Shown here: positions 52,449 to 59,745 of the stretch, piece by piece
Position numbering within the stretch: the stretch's first letter is position 1
Layout: the number at the start of each line of letters is the position of its first letter
Source of the DNA: a bacterium
GTDB lineage: Bacteria > Zhuqueibacterota > Zhuqueibacteria > Zhuqueibacterales > Zhuqueibacteraceae
NCBI GenBank assembly: GCA_023150945.1
Contig: JAKLJX010000016.1
Span: 62,001-126,000, forward strand
DNA: 64,000 bases
Direction of reading: 5' to 3'
Notes under the pieces: generated by a model
What the model was told of the DNA's origin: nothing
What the model saw: the letters and a program-made list of their open reading frames with translations, nothing else
Databases searched by the model: none
Position numbers and translations under genes: made by a program

Positions 52449-55157
52449 ATGCCCGGCCAAACCGTAAAACTGCTGAAGGTCTTCCTCGCCTCGCCCGGCG
52501 ATGTGAGGCTCGAGCGTGAAAAAGCGCGCGACGAGATTCTCAGTCTCCGTGCGCTGGCGCAGAAGCACGGTTTTGATCTCGAAGCCACGGGCTGGGAAAC
52601 GCACGCCACGCCCGGCATGGGCCGCAGCCAGGCCCGCATCAATCAACTCGTGCGGGAATGCGATTTGTTTCTCGGCATTCTCTGGCGGCGCTTCGGGCTT
52701 CCCACCGGCGAAGCAGAATCCGGCACGCTGGAGGAATTCACTCTTGCCCGCGAACGCTATGCGCGCGAGCATGCCCCGGAAATCATGCTGTACTTTCGCG
52801 AAGTGCATCCCGACTTTCTCGCTGATCCCGGCCCGCAACTGCGCAAGGTTCTCGGATTCAAACAACAAGTGGAAGAGGGCCGGCTCGCGCTTTATGCCAA
52901 CTACCGTGATCCCGAGCACTTCGCAACGCTTTTGCGCCAACACGTCACCGATTGGCTGTTGAAGCTCGCTCCCGCCACGAACAACGACCAACGACTCACG
53001 ACCAACAACGCTTCTGCTCAGGACACCCCGCCCCTCTCCGCCTTCGCTGAACACCTCGAATACTGCCGCACCGAATTGCAGAAAACCGCGCGGCCTTTGC
53101 GGCTGCGCACGCTCACTTTGCCGCCGCTGTTTCTGGAAGAAGTCGAGGTTGAGCGGCCGCGCAACATGAAAGTAAGCATTGCGGTGAAAACCTTCCCGCG
53201 CTTGCTCATTCTCGGCGAGCCGGGCGCGGGCAAAACCACTTCGCTCAAGAAACTCACATCAGAATATGCGGTCTGGCGCGGCGAAGGCAAGGAGCCGGGA
53301 CTCAATGAGCCGGAGGATTTCGATCTCCCCATCTTTGTCGATCTCTCGGCCTATCCCACCCTGGCGGCCAAGGACTCCCAACACGGCTTGTGGCGCTTGC
53401 TTACCGCGAGTGTACGAGGCGTGCATGATGTCGATGTCCGCAAGCGCCTCGCGACCGGCGGCTGCTTGTTGCTGTTCGACGGCCTGAATGAGGTCGGCGA
53501 GGCGTATGATGAAGTCGTGCACCACCTGCGCCATCTCGTGCACGAGATTCCGCACAATCGTTTTGTCGTGACTTGCCGGCCCGGCATTTATCGCGATGAG
53601 CTGCGCCATGAATTCGTGACGTTCCAACTCGAGCGGCTAAGCAGCTTCAATGCTTCGAAGGTTTTGGAGATCGAAATCGGCGCGGAGAAGGCGCAACCGG
53701 CGTGGAAAGGATTGGATGAATACACGCGCGACCTCTGCCGCAATCCGCTCATGCTCACGCTGTTGGCGGACGAGCTGCGCGCGAGTGATAATCCGCCGCA
53801 AAACCGCGCGGAGTTGTTCGACCGTTTTATCGACCGCTATTTGAGTGAATGGGCGCGGGTGAAAGGCGCAGGCTCAGTGCGAGTGGAAAAGGAGATTCTC
53901 TCGGCGCTGGCGTGGCGACTTGGGATCAGCCGGACCCTGCTTTCCGCGGATGAAGCCGCGGCCGTCATGTCTGCCCGGCTGGCGGAACTGCAGCGCAAGA
54001 ACGAAGCGCCGCAGCATTTGAACGTCGCTGATCTCAATCGTGAATTCCTGCACCACGGCCTGCTGCGCGAAAGCGCGGGCCAAACCGGATTCTTTCACCA
54101 GGCCGTGCAGGAATATTTCTTCGCGCGCGAAGTGGCATTGCATCAATCAATCGAATACGTTTTGAAGCATGCCAGCGACCCTGAATGGGCGGAAGTTTTG
54201 GTGTTCGTCTGCGGGTTGGTGGAGGATGCGACGGAGGTGGTGAGGGAGGTGATGAAGGGAGATCCTTATTTGGCTGCGAAATGTATAGTATATGCAAAAG
54301 AAGTCGATAGATACGTTGTCGATGGTTTGGCAATAAGCCTTATCCAAAAACTAAAAGCAAAATTTGAAAAAGATGTTTGGGTTGGGGAATTATATCCAGA
54401 AATGCTATCCATTCTATCTTTAGAATTCAAAACGTATACTAAAAAACTCGTAGATCTTTTCCGGCGTGCATATTATGAGAACGCTCAAGCACTTTACGAT
54501 TTTGCTTATATGCTCCTTGCACTAAATATTTCAGAAAAAGCAATACACTTCCTTGAGCCTTTGGTAAGTGAACAGCCTAATGATGTGGGTCTTAGAGGAT
54601 GGCTTGCAGCAGCATTTCGACATGTAGGGAATTTTGAAGATTCTATCTCAAACCTGAAGAAGTGTTTAGATTTAAAGCCAGACAATGAATGGCTTTGGAG
54701 CAATTTGGGTAGAGTGTATAATGAGCTTAAGAACTATCAAGAAGCGGAAAAAAGTTTTTGCCGAGCTATAGAATTAAAGGATGACTCATTTAGAGCACAC
54801 TGTCATTTCGGTTTAACTTTATTGGCAATGAAGAGGTATAAAGAAGCTTTAGAAGAATTTCAAAAATCTATTAACTTACGTTATGGATATGGCATGACAC
54901 ACAATGGTTTAGCGGAACTTTATCTCGAATACTTGAATCAACCAGAAAAAGCCATATCAGAATATGAAATTGCACTTCAACTTGAACGACGCCCATTCAA
55001 AATATCTCAATCGTTGTTCGGTCTTGCCCGCACTCATGAAGCCGCCGGCCGTACCGCCGAAGCCCGGCAGCGTTATCAAGAATACCTCGACCGCTTCCCC
55101 TGGGGCGAGCATGCGCAAGAGGCGCTGGCCGCGTTGGAGCGGCTGGGGGGAGAATAA
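52449..55157 (+). CDS. DUF4062 - NACHT ATPase - TPR protein (STAND-type sensor)
   Basis: 902 residues from ATG 52449, immediately after a repeat array and without a Shine-Dalgarno. The N-terminal DUF4062 (about 8-100: KVFLASPGDVRLEREKARDE, DLFLGILWRRFG) is a predicted Rossmann-type effector domain in conflict proteins. The NACHT ATPase has Walker A LILGEPGAGKTTSLKKL (about 256) and Walker B CLLLFDGLNEV (about 339), then RLSSFNASKVLEIEIG and LCRNPLMLTLLADEL. The C-terminal TPR region ends RYQEYLDRFPWGEHAQEALA. Bases about 54262-55018 are strikingly AT-rich, unlike the rest of the gene. In related systems such proteins sense an invader and trigger cell death. Confidence 0.88.
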   Translation: MPGQTVKLLKVFLASPGDVRLEREKARDEILSLRALAQKHGFDLEATGWETHATPGMGRSQARINQLVRECDLFLGILWRRFGLPTGEAESGTLEEFTLARERYAREHAPEIMLYFREVHPDFLADPGPQLRKVLGFKQQVEEGRLALYANYRDPEHFATLLRQHVTDWLLKLAPATNNDQRLTTNNASAQDTPPLSAFAEHLEYCRTELQKTARPLRLRTLTLPPLFLEEVEVERPRNMKVSIAVKTFPRLLILGEPGAGKTTSLKKLTSEYAVWRGEGKEPGLNEPEDFDLPIFVDLSAYPTLAAKDSQHGLWRLLTASVRGVHDVDVRKRLATGGCLLLFDGLNEVGEAYDEVVHHLRHLVHEIPHNRFVVTCRPGIYRDELRHEFVTFQLERLSSFNASKVLEIEIGAEKAQPAWKGLDEYTRDLCRNPLMLTLLADELRASDNPPQNRAELFDRFIDRYLSEWARVKGAGSVRVEKEILSALAWRLGISRTLLSADEAAAVMSARLAELQRKNEAPQHLNVADLNREFLHHGLLRESAGQTGFFHQAVQEYFFAREVALHQSIEYVLKHASDPEWAEVLVFVCGLVEDATEVVREVMKGDPYLAAKCIVYAKEVDRYVVDGLAISLIQKLKAKFEKDVWVGELYPEMLSILSLEFKTYTKKLVDLFRRAYYENAQALYDFAYMLLALNISEKAIHFLEPLVSEQPNDVGLRGWLAAAFRHVGNFEDSISNLKKCLDLKPDNEWLWSNLGRVYNELKNYQEAEKSFCRAIELKDDSFRAHCHFGLTLLAMKRYKEALEEFQKSINLRYGYGMTHNGLAELYLEYLNQPEKAISEYEIALQLERRPFKISQSLFGLARTHEAAGRTAEARQRYQEYLDRFPWGEHAQEALAALERLGGE
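54262..55018 (+). other. AT-rich inserted segment within the NACHT gene's TPR region
   Basis: Sampled 60-base pieces are 32-37 percent GC here, against about 58 percent in the ATPase part and again in the last 130 bases. The frame is continuous and encodes TPR-like helices (VSEQPNDVGLRGWLAAAFRH, LDLKPDNEWLWSNLGRVYNE). It looks like a swapped-in domain segment. Confidence 0.8.
55059..55147 (+). repeat. Direct repeat copy 1 at the NACHT gene's 3' end
   Basis: 89 bases identical to 56007-56095, same orientation, encoding the last TPR helix pair (EARQRYQEYLDRFPWGEHAQ). Confidence 0.97.
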
Positions 55158-55219
55158 GTCTTGTGCTACGGCATTTCCTATCGATCTTCTTTTGGAAGGA
55201 AGAGCGATATAGTGACGAG

Positions 55220-55579
55220 CTATCTCTCAAGAAAGCCCAGGGCGCGGAACAGCTTGAGGTTGATTTCTTCCATGCGCTGCTTGTTGATCTTGCCCAGCTT
55301 TCTGACGAGATCAGTCTTGAGAATCGTACGCATAATGCCCAAAAGGATTTTTGAATCACGTGCAAGGCCGGATTCCCGCGATTTGACGATGACATCCTGT
55401 TTGTACACGCGATCCAACTTTTTCGTGCTCAATGGCGCGACAATGACAAAGGGATAATGCGAATTGTCATTATCTTCGTCGTTTTGCAGGATGATTACGG
55501 GCCGGGCTTTCTCAACTGCCGGCTCATCTTCGTGCGGAAATTCGAAGAGCTTGGCCAAATAGATTTCCCCGCGTCGCAT
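55220..55579 (-). CDS. MazF/PemK-type toxin
   Basis: 119 residues from ATG 55579, with GAGGA upstream; a TTG at 55588 is less likely. The PemK/MazF fold is suggested by MRRGEIYLAKLFEFPHEDEP, RPVIILQNDEDND, PFVIVAPLSTKKLDRVYKQD and LARDSKILLGIMRTILKTDL. The family comprises sequence-specific mRNA endonucleases controlled by a small antitoxin. It lies five bases after the antitoxin gene on the same strand and between the two 89-bp repeats. The upstream gene gives the antitoxin. Confidence 0.88.
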   Translation of the reverse strand: MRRGEIYLAKLFEFPHEDEPAVEKARPVIILQNDEDNDNSHYPFVIVAPLSTKKLDRVYKQDVIVKSRESGLARDSKILLGIMRTILKTDLVRKLGKINKQRMEEINLKLFRALGFLER

Positions 55580-55584
55580 AGTGA

Positions 55585-55830
55585 TCAAATCCTCGAAACG
55601 GTCGAGCGGTATTCAGACATGATCTCCTGCGCGTAGCCCGCGCCGGGTGTCTCACCAAAATCGAACCGTCTCGCCAGCTTTTGATATTTGCTTTGCGCTT
55701 CCTCAAATGCCAAAGAAGCTTCGTCTTCATGATCGAGAAAGGTGATTATAACCGGCGTGTTCGGTTTCTTGTCGACTTTGGCAAGTGGCTTGATCGTCTT
55801 GCCGGTGTACGTGCCTCTGATGGAAAGCAT
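55585..55830 (-). CDS. Antitoxin partner of the MazF-type toxin (AF2212-like)
   Basis: 81 residues from ATG 55830 with GAGGAG seven bases upstream. The N-terminus MLSIRGTYTGKTIKPLAKV fits the short beta-hairpin antitoxins of the AF2212/DUF2281 kind, followed by DKKPNTPVIITFLDHEDE and an acidic helix EEAQSKYQKLARRFDFGE that could wrap the toxin. It precedes the toxin directly, in the order usual for such pairs. Confidence 0.75.
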   Translation of the reverse strand: MLSIRGTYTGKTIKPLAKVDKKPNTPVIITFLDHEDEASLAFEEAQSKYQKLARRFDFGETPGAGYAQEIMSEYRSTVSRI

Positions 55831-56006
55831 TGTTTCTCTCCTCATGAAAACCAATTGATGACGATTGGTGAAATTAAAGATGATTACCTGCGGCCCGACG
55901 CCGAAGACTGGCATCGTACTCGACTACACGGAAGAACGATAACAAGTGAACTTCAGAAAACCAAGCCATTTTTCCGGCACTTTCGTGAGCCGTGGGCCGC
56001 ACTTCT

Positions 56007-56095
56007 GAAGCCCGGCAGCGTTATCAAGAATACCTCGACCGCTTCCCCTGGGGCGAGCATGCGCAAGAGGCGCTGGCCGCGTTGGAGCGGCTGGG
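56007..56095 (+). repeat. Direct repeat copy 2, remnant of a NACHT-TPR gene end
   Basis: Identical to 55059-55147. Homology continues weakly upstream to about 55990 (GRTSEARQRYQ against GRTAEARQRYQ), so it is a piece of a related gene, with a TAG close behind it. The MazF pair is between the copies. Confidence 0.97.
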
Positions 56096-56117
56096 CGAGA
56101 TCTAGGCAGGCTTCACT

Positions 56118-56405
56118 TCAGCCTTCGACTTCTGCATATTTATCATACTGCTCTTCTGTCATCGTCTCTAAACGAGTAATCACGAAATCGCTGTTGCCAT
56201 TGAACCGGGAGCGCAAGAATCGGAAAAGATCTCGTTCGCGCTCAGACCAGTGCCAATTTTCAAAACCTCTACGCGCAACCACAAGAATGTGAACGCCTAC
56301 CGCAATGCCGCTGGGCTTGACTTCGACCAATGTGGCTTCAATTTCATGGTTACGCACCCATTCGGTCACTGCTTCACGCAGTTCCTCCAAAACGGCGGTT
56401 TTCAT
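56118..56405 (-). CDS. Small protein paired with a HEPN gene
   Basis: 95 residues from ATG 56405. It has KTAVLEELREAVTEWVRNHE, EATLVEVKPSGIAVGVHILV, and FRFLRSRFNGNSDFVITRLE. The first part looks like a helix, followed by two strands and a helix. No family is recognised. It lies 8 bases downstream of a HEPN-like gene on the same strand, which is a layout typical of two-gene toxin-antitoxin units. It is possibly a derived nucleotidyltransferase-type partner, but there is no G-S/D-x-D signature. Confidence 0.55.
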   Translation of the reverse strand: MKTAVLEELREAVTEWVRNHEIEATLVEVKPSGIAVGVHILVVARRGFENWHWSERERDLFRFLRSRFNGNSDFVITRLETMTEEQYDKYAEVEG

Positions 56406-56413
56406 GTTTCACC

Positions 56414-56831
56414 TCAAAAATATCGAGCCAAAAACGTTATGATGCCGTGCGCCGGATCAAAGAGCGCCCGATCGAAAGCATCGGCATCCTGCTGCGTATG
56501 AATTGCGCCCTCATAACGCAGCGCCATCGACCATCGCTTGTGAATGAGCAGAAAGTTCTCATTCACCTCCTCTTCGGCGGGCAGGCGTGAATAAGGCCCG
56601 GAACAACAAAGCAACAACTCCAAATCGTGCACTTGAAAAATGTGCCGGAAGATTCGAAACTTCGGGTTGTTTGCTGATCACCAGTTCCAGTGCCAATTCG
56701 AGCAAAGTCCCGGCATACAGAACCGCCCCCGCCCACCGTCCGGCGGCGCGCAAAGCATGGTATTCCGCCTTGCGTTCTTCGAAGGCTGCGCGCAACGTCG
56801 CGAGATCTTGCTGAATGAGCTTGAGTGCCAT
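56414..56831 (-). pseudogene. HEPN-like protein gene with a frameshift at a T5 run
   Basis: The gene starts at ATG 56831 (MALKLIQQDLATLRAAFEER) with GGGAGGAG upstream. It reads AEYHALRAAGRWAGAVLYAG, TLLELALELVISKQPEVSNL and PAHF, then leaves frame at a run of five T near 56640. In the other frame it continues VHDLELLLCCSGPYSRLPAE, ENFLLIHKRWSMALRYEGAI and ends ITFLARYF. Removing one T joins them as PAHFQVHDLELL. A HEPN helix motif (GTLLELALELVI) and a HDLELL segment support the family. A single-base indel suggests either recent decay or a sequencing error. Confidence 0.65.
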
Positions 56832-56958
56832 CAGAGCTCCTCCCAATATTCCTGCCCCGGCGGCAACGCAGCATGGCCCTCGCGGCCGGTTGCCGTGAGG
56901 CAACAATAGCGAACACCGTCTCCAAAATCAAGGCGTTCTCGGAAGCGCGCCGCCCTTG

Positions 56959-57004
56959 AAACGAAAATGCCCTGAGCGTCACCCCGCTCAGGGCATTTTC
57001 GTTT
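56959..57004. terminator. Perfect 20-bp inverted repeat, bidirectional terminator-like
   Basis: Left arm 56959-56978 and right arm 56985-57004 are fully complementary with a 6-base loop. The arms are GC-rich at the loop side (CCCTGAGCG) and A/T-rich outside (AAACGAAAAT). It separates the HEPN pair from the zinc-ribbon gene and could terminate transcripts from both sides. Confidence 0.8.
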
Positions 57005-57019
57005 TGGCGTACCGCGCCT

Positions 57020-57232
57020 TCACGGCTCCGAGCAACTGTGGAAGAAGCCGCATTGGGGGCAAATCAAACGGCAGCGGAAGTTTTGCAGGCGGGTGCCGCA
57101 ATTGTCGCAGTACACCCAATAGCCGTACGCATCCTCCGCCGGCGGCGCCTTGGCTTCCACGTCCGGCTTCGGCAAGGGCAGAGAGGCGGGCCGTGAGAGC
57201 AGCAGGGTTTCCCGTTCGGAAATGTGAAACAT
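57020..57232 (-). CDS. Small zinc-ribbon protein
   Basis: 70 residues from ATG 57232 with GAGGAAGAGGG upstream. Cysteines are in VYCDNCGTRLQNFRC and LICPQCGFFHSCSEP, so two Cys pairs may bind zinc. The N-terminal MFHISERETLLLSRPASLP is not assigned. It lies directly after the ferredoxin-like gene. The overlapping frame on the same strand lacks a plausible protein pattern. Confidence 0.7.
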   Translation of the reverse strand: MFHISERETLLLSRPASLPLPKPDVEAKAPPAEDAYGYWVYCDNCGTRLQNFRCRLICPQCGFFHSCSEP

Positions 57233-57247
57233 GCACCCTCTTCCTCG

Positions 57248-57664
57248 TTAGAACAACGGTTTGCCCACCATTTCGAAAACCATGAACAGTATCGTGCCCA
57301 GCGTCAATGCGCCAAAGACCAGAGCAATCGCGCCGAATTTGACATTCTCCTTCATCACCAGGCCGTAGGCCATGGCCGGCGCGGTGTTGACGGTGAGGTC
57401 GCCGTTGATTCGCGCCTGGCAGGCCAGACGTTCCTTCGGCTGGTCACCGAGCTGCAGCTTCTCGAAAAGCGTCGGCCGGTTGAGACACTCGCCCGGTTGC
57501 ACCGCAATCCGGTCCGTGCCGCATAATCCGAATCCGCGACAATTGATGAATCGGTTGACGCTGCCGTACACGCTGACGCCCGCTTTTTTCGCGGCTTGGC
57601 GCACGGTGGTGCCTTCCGGAACCTCCACTTTGCGATTCTCGGCTTCGAAGTGAACGGTGGGCAT
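57248..57664 (-). CDS. 2Fe-2S ferredoxin-like protein with C-terminal membrane helix
   Basis: 138 residues from ATG 57664 with GAGGA nine bases upstream; a longer in-frame extension through the heptamer array is not used. The ferredoxin fold is seen in VHFEAENRKVEVPEGTTVRQ, AGVSVYGSVNRFINCRG, and ERLACQARINGDLTV. Usual ligands are C-x5-C-x2-C and a distant C; here NCRGFGLCGTDRIAV has Asp where the third Cys is expected, and another Cys sits at GECLNRP. The C-terminus has a helix (AIALVFGALTLGTILFMVF). It may bind an atypical cluster or none. Confidence 0.75.
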   Translation of the reverse strand: MPTVHFEAENRKVEVPEGTTVRQAAKKAGVSVYGSVNRFINCRGFGLCGTDRIAVQPGECLNRPTLFEKLQLGDQPKERLACQARINGDLTVNTAPAMAYGLVMKENVKFGAIALVFGALTLGTILFMVFEMVGKPLF

Positions 57665-57683
57665 GGGCTTGTCCTCGTTCGTT

Positions 57684-57908
57684 GGATGCTGGATGCTGGA
57701 TGCTTGATGCTGGATGCTTGATGCTTGATGCTTGATGCTTGATACTGGATGCTTGATACTGGATGCTTGATGCTTGATGCTGGATGCTGGATGCTTGATA
57801 CTTGATGCTTGATACTTGATACTTGATACTGGATACTGGATACTGGATACTGGATACTGGATGCTGGATGCTGGATGCTGGATACTGATCACTGACTACT
57901 GGACACTG
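57684..57908. repeat. Heptamer repeat array 3
   Basis: About 32 units of 7 bases, mostly GGATGCT, TGATGCT, TGATACT and GGATACT, decaying to GATCACT, GACTACT, GGACACT at the right end. It occupies the gap between the ferredoxin-like and zinc-ribbon/TPR genes. Confidence 0.9.
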
Positions 57909-57920
57909 GCATCCTCTTGC

Positions 57921-58727
57921 TCAGTGGTTCAGCGATTTCAGACCTTCGTGTGCGCGGTTGACCAAGTCACTTGACTTGCTGGTGGCAATTACTTTGTTCC
58001 ACCATTCCGCGGCTTTTTCGTGCTCGTGCATGGCGGCATAGATCACCGCCATGTTGAACATGGCAAAATCATAGTTGGGGCGATGCTGCAGCGCGGTCTG
58101 CAATTCCTCCAGCGCCCGGTCGTTCTGTTTGAGATTGAAATAGGCGCCGGCGAGATTCAGCCGGGTTTCGACATCCTCCGGCTTGACCGCCAGCATATCG
58201 CGATAGTAGCCCGCCGCTTCCTCATATTTGCCGGCCATGTCGAAGATCGCCGCCAGGTGCAGCAAGGCGTTGATGTCGGCCGGGTCTTCTTGGGCGCGTT
58301 TTTTCAGCGAATCGATCTGTGAAAAAATCGGCGCCATCGAGGCCATGTCAGACATTCCTTGTGCCGGCGGTTGACTTTGGCCGGCGGCCGGCGCCGGTGC
58401 AGCCGCATTGACCGGCGCGGGATTGGTGCGCGGATAGAACAGAAAGAACAAAATGCCCACCACCACCGGAATGCTGGCGAGCAGCCCCACTGTCACCCAC
58501 GGCGAGCGTGCGCCGCGGCCAGGCGCGACGTGCCACTGACCGGAAGGTGCCGCGGCTTCGGCGGTGGCCACGGCTTGGCCGCACTGCGGGCAAAACTTGG
58601 CTCCCGGTTTGAGTGCGCCGCCGCAGGCTGCACAAGTGCCTTCACTGCGTTGCGCCAGCTTGGCGCCACACGCGGGACAGAAACGGCTCTGCGGCGAGAC
58701 TTCAGCGCCACATTCGTTGCAATTCAT
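57921..58727 (-). CDS. Double zinc-ribbon protein with membrane helix and TPRs
   Basis: 268 residues from ATG 58727, preceded by GAAGGAAACCC. Two zinc ribbons start it (NCNECGAEVSPQSRFCPACG, TCAACGGALKPGAKFCPQCG), then a Pro-rich linker, one membrane helix (VTVGLLASIPVVVGILFFLF), a long Ala/Pro-rich loop, and TPRs at about residues 150-260 (HLAAIFDMAGKYEEAAGYYR, LNLAGAYFNLKQNDRALEEL). The topology suggests a cytoplasmic ribbon and an external or periplasmic TPR scaffold. The function is unknown. It is in the minus-strand run with SirB1-like and PlsY genes. Confidence 0.8.
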   Translation of the reverse strand: MNCNECGAEVSPQSRFCPACGAKLAQRSEGTCAACGGALKPGAKFCPQCGQAVATAEAAAPSGQWHVAPGRGARSPWVTVGLLASIPVVVGILFFLFYPRTNPAPVNAAAPAPAAGQSQPPAQGMSDMASMAPIFSQIDSLKKRAQEDPADINALLHLAAIFDMAGKYEEAAGYYRDMLAVKPEDVETRLNLAGAYFNLKQNDRALEELQTALQHRPNYDFAMFNMAVIYAAMHEHEKAAEWWNKVIATSKSSDLVNRAHEGLKSLNH

Positions 58728-58824
58728 GCGGGTTTCCTTCATCGGATTACTCTGGAAAAACCAGCGCGACCGCGAAGTTTTTTCCAGCTTGGTTCTTGGC
58801 TCGTTTGCAGCCGGGCAGACTGCG

Positions 58825-59688
58825 CTACGGTTCCTGGGTACGCAACATTTTCAAAATGCGATCGAGAAAAGTCGCTTTGGCAATATCATCCTGCTGGGAA
58901 TGAATCAAAATCAGATTGCGCACCATGCGCGCGATAATGGTGCGCGGCGAGGCACGCTGCAGCATGCGATCTTCGAAGGTCATGCCCGAGCCGTGCAGCA
59001 GCTTCATGCACTCCGCGCGCGTGATCAGGCGGCCGCCGTAGAAGGGATCGAGGAGAAACGATTCCGCCGGCGTGTGGTATTGGCAGATGAAATGCACCGG
59101 CAGGTTGACGCCATACACCGGCACCTGCAGCCGCCGCGCCATCAGCAAATAGACCACGGACAGGCTCACCGGAATGCCGGTGCGGCGTTCGATGACGCGA
59201 TTCAAATAGGAATTGTCGGGATCGTGGTATTCCTCCACGTTGCCGTGAAAGCCCTCCTCCTCGAACAGCACCTGATTGATCGCCTCCACGATGGCGCGGC
59301 CGGTTTTGGTCTGCGGCGGCTCCGCCAGACGGTCGCGAATGCGGTCGGCAAAGCCCTCCAGCTCCTTCTGAAACGGCGCGATGTCCAAGTCCGGATAGCC
59401 CACACGTGCCAGCAAAAAGGCGGCATGTTCGAGATCGATCTGCTCTTCCTCCAGCAGGCCCAGCACATAGAACGAGCTGATCAAATCCTCCTGGCGGATT
59501 TGTGCCAGCACGTGGCGCGCTTCGATGCGCGTGCGGCCGTCGCCGTCGTCATGTGCCGCCTGCCGCAGAAAGACCTCGGCCTCCTGGCCGATCTGCAGCA
59601 AGTGTTCACGCGCGATACTGCGAATATTGGCATCCTCGTCACCCAGCAACGTGATGAGCGCCTGAATTTCGTTGGGAGATTTCTTCAC
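58825..59688 (-). CDS. Transglutaminase-like protein, SirB1 family
   Basis: 287 residues from GTG 59688, with GAGGGCG nine bases upstream. It has a helical N-terminus with HEAT-like turns (NEIQALITLLGDEDANIRSI), then the SirB1/transglutaminase-like core: GFHGNVEEYHDPDNSYLNRV, RRTGIPVSLSVVYLLMARRL, YGVNLPVHFICQY and LLDPFYGGRLITRAEC. Such proteins carry a TPR/transglutaminase-like fold with unclear enzymatic role. It is 57 bases downstream of plsY on the same strand. Confidence 0.85.
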   Translation of the reverse strand: MKKSPNEIQALITLLGDEDANIRSIAREHLLQIGQEAEVFLRQAAHDDGDGRTRIEARHVLAQIRQEDLISSFYVLGLLEEEQIDLEHAAFLLARVGYPDLDIAPFQKELEGFADRIRDRLAEPPQTKTGRAIVEAINQVLFEEEGFHGNVEEYHDPDNSYLNRVIERRTGIPVSLSVVYLLMARRLQVPVYGVNLPVHFICQYHTPAESFLLDPFYGGRLITRAECMKLLHGSGMTFEDRMLQRASPRTIIARMVRNLILIHSQQDDIAKATFLDRILKMLRTQEP

Positions 59689-59745
59689 CGGTGCTTACGC
59701 CCTCGAAAGAGTTCAGAATTTGTCCGCCGGTCACCGTGGCGCGTC

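Noticed and set aside
57248-57892. An N-terminal extension of the ferredoxin-like protein through the heptamer array
   Set aside because: The 76 extra residues are translated repeats (SSIKHPASSIKHQ), and ATG 57664 has a proper ribosome site.
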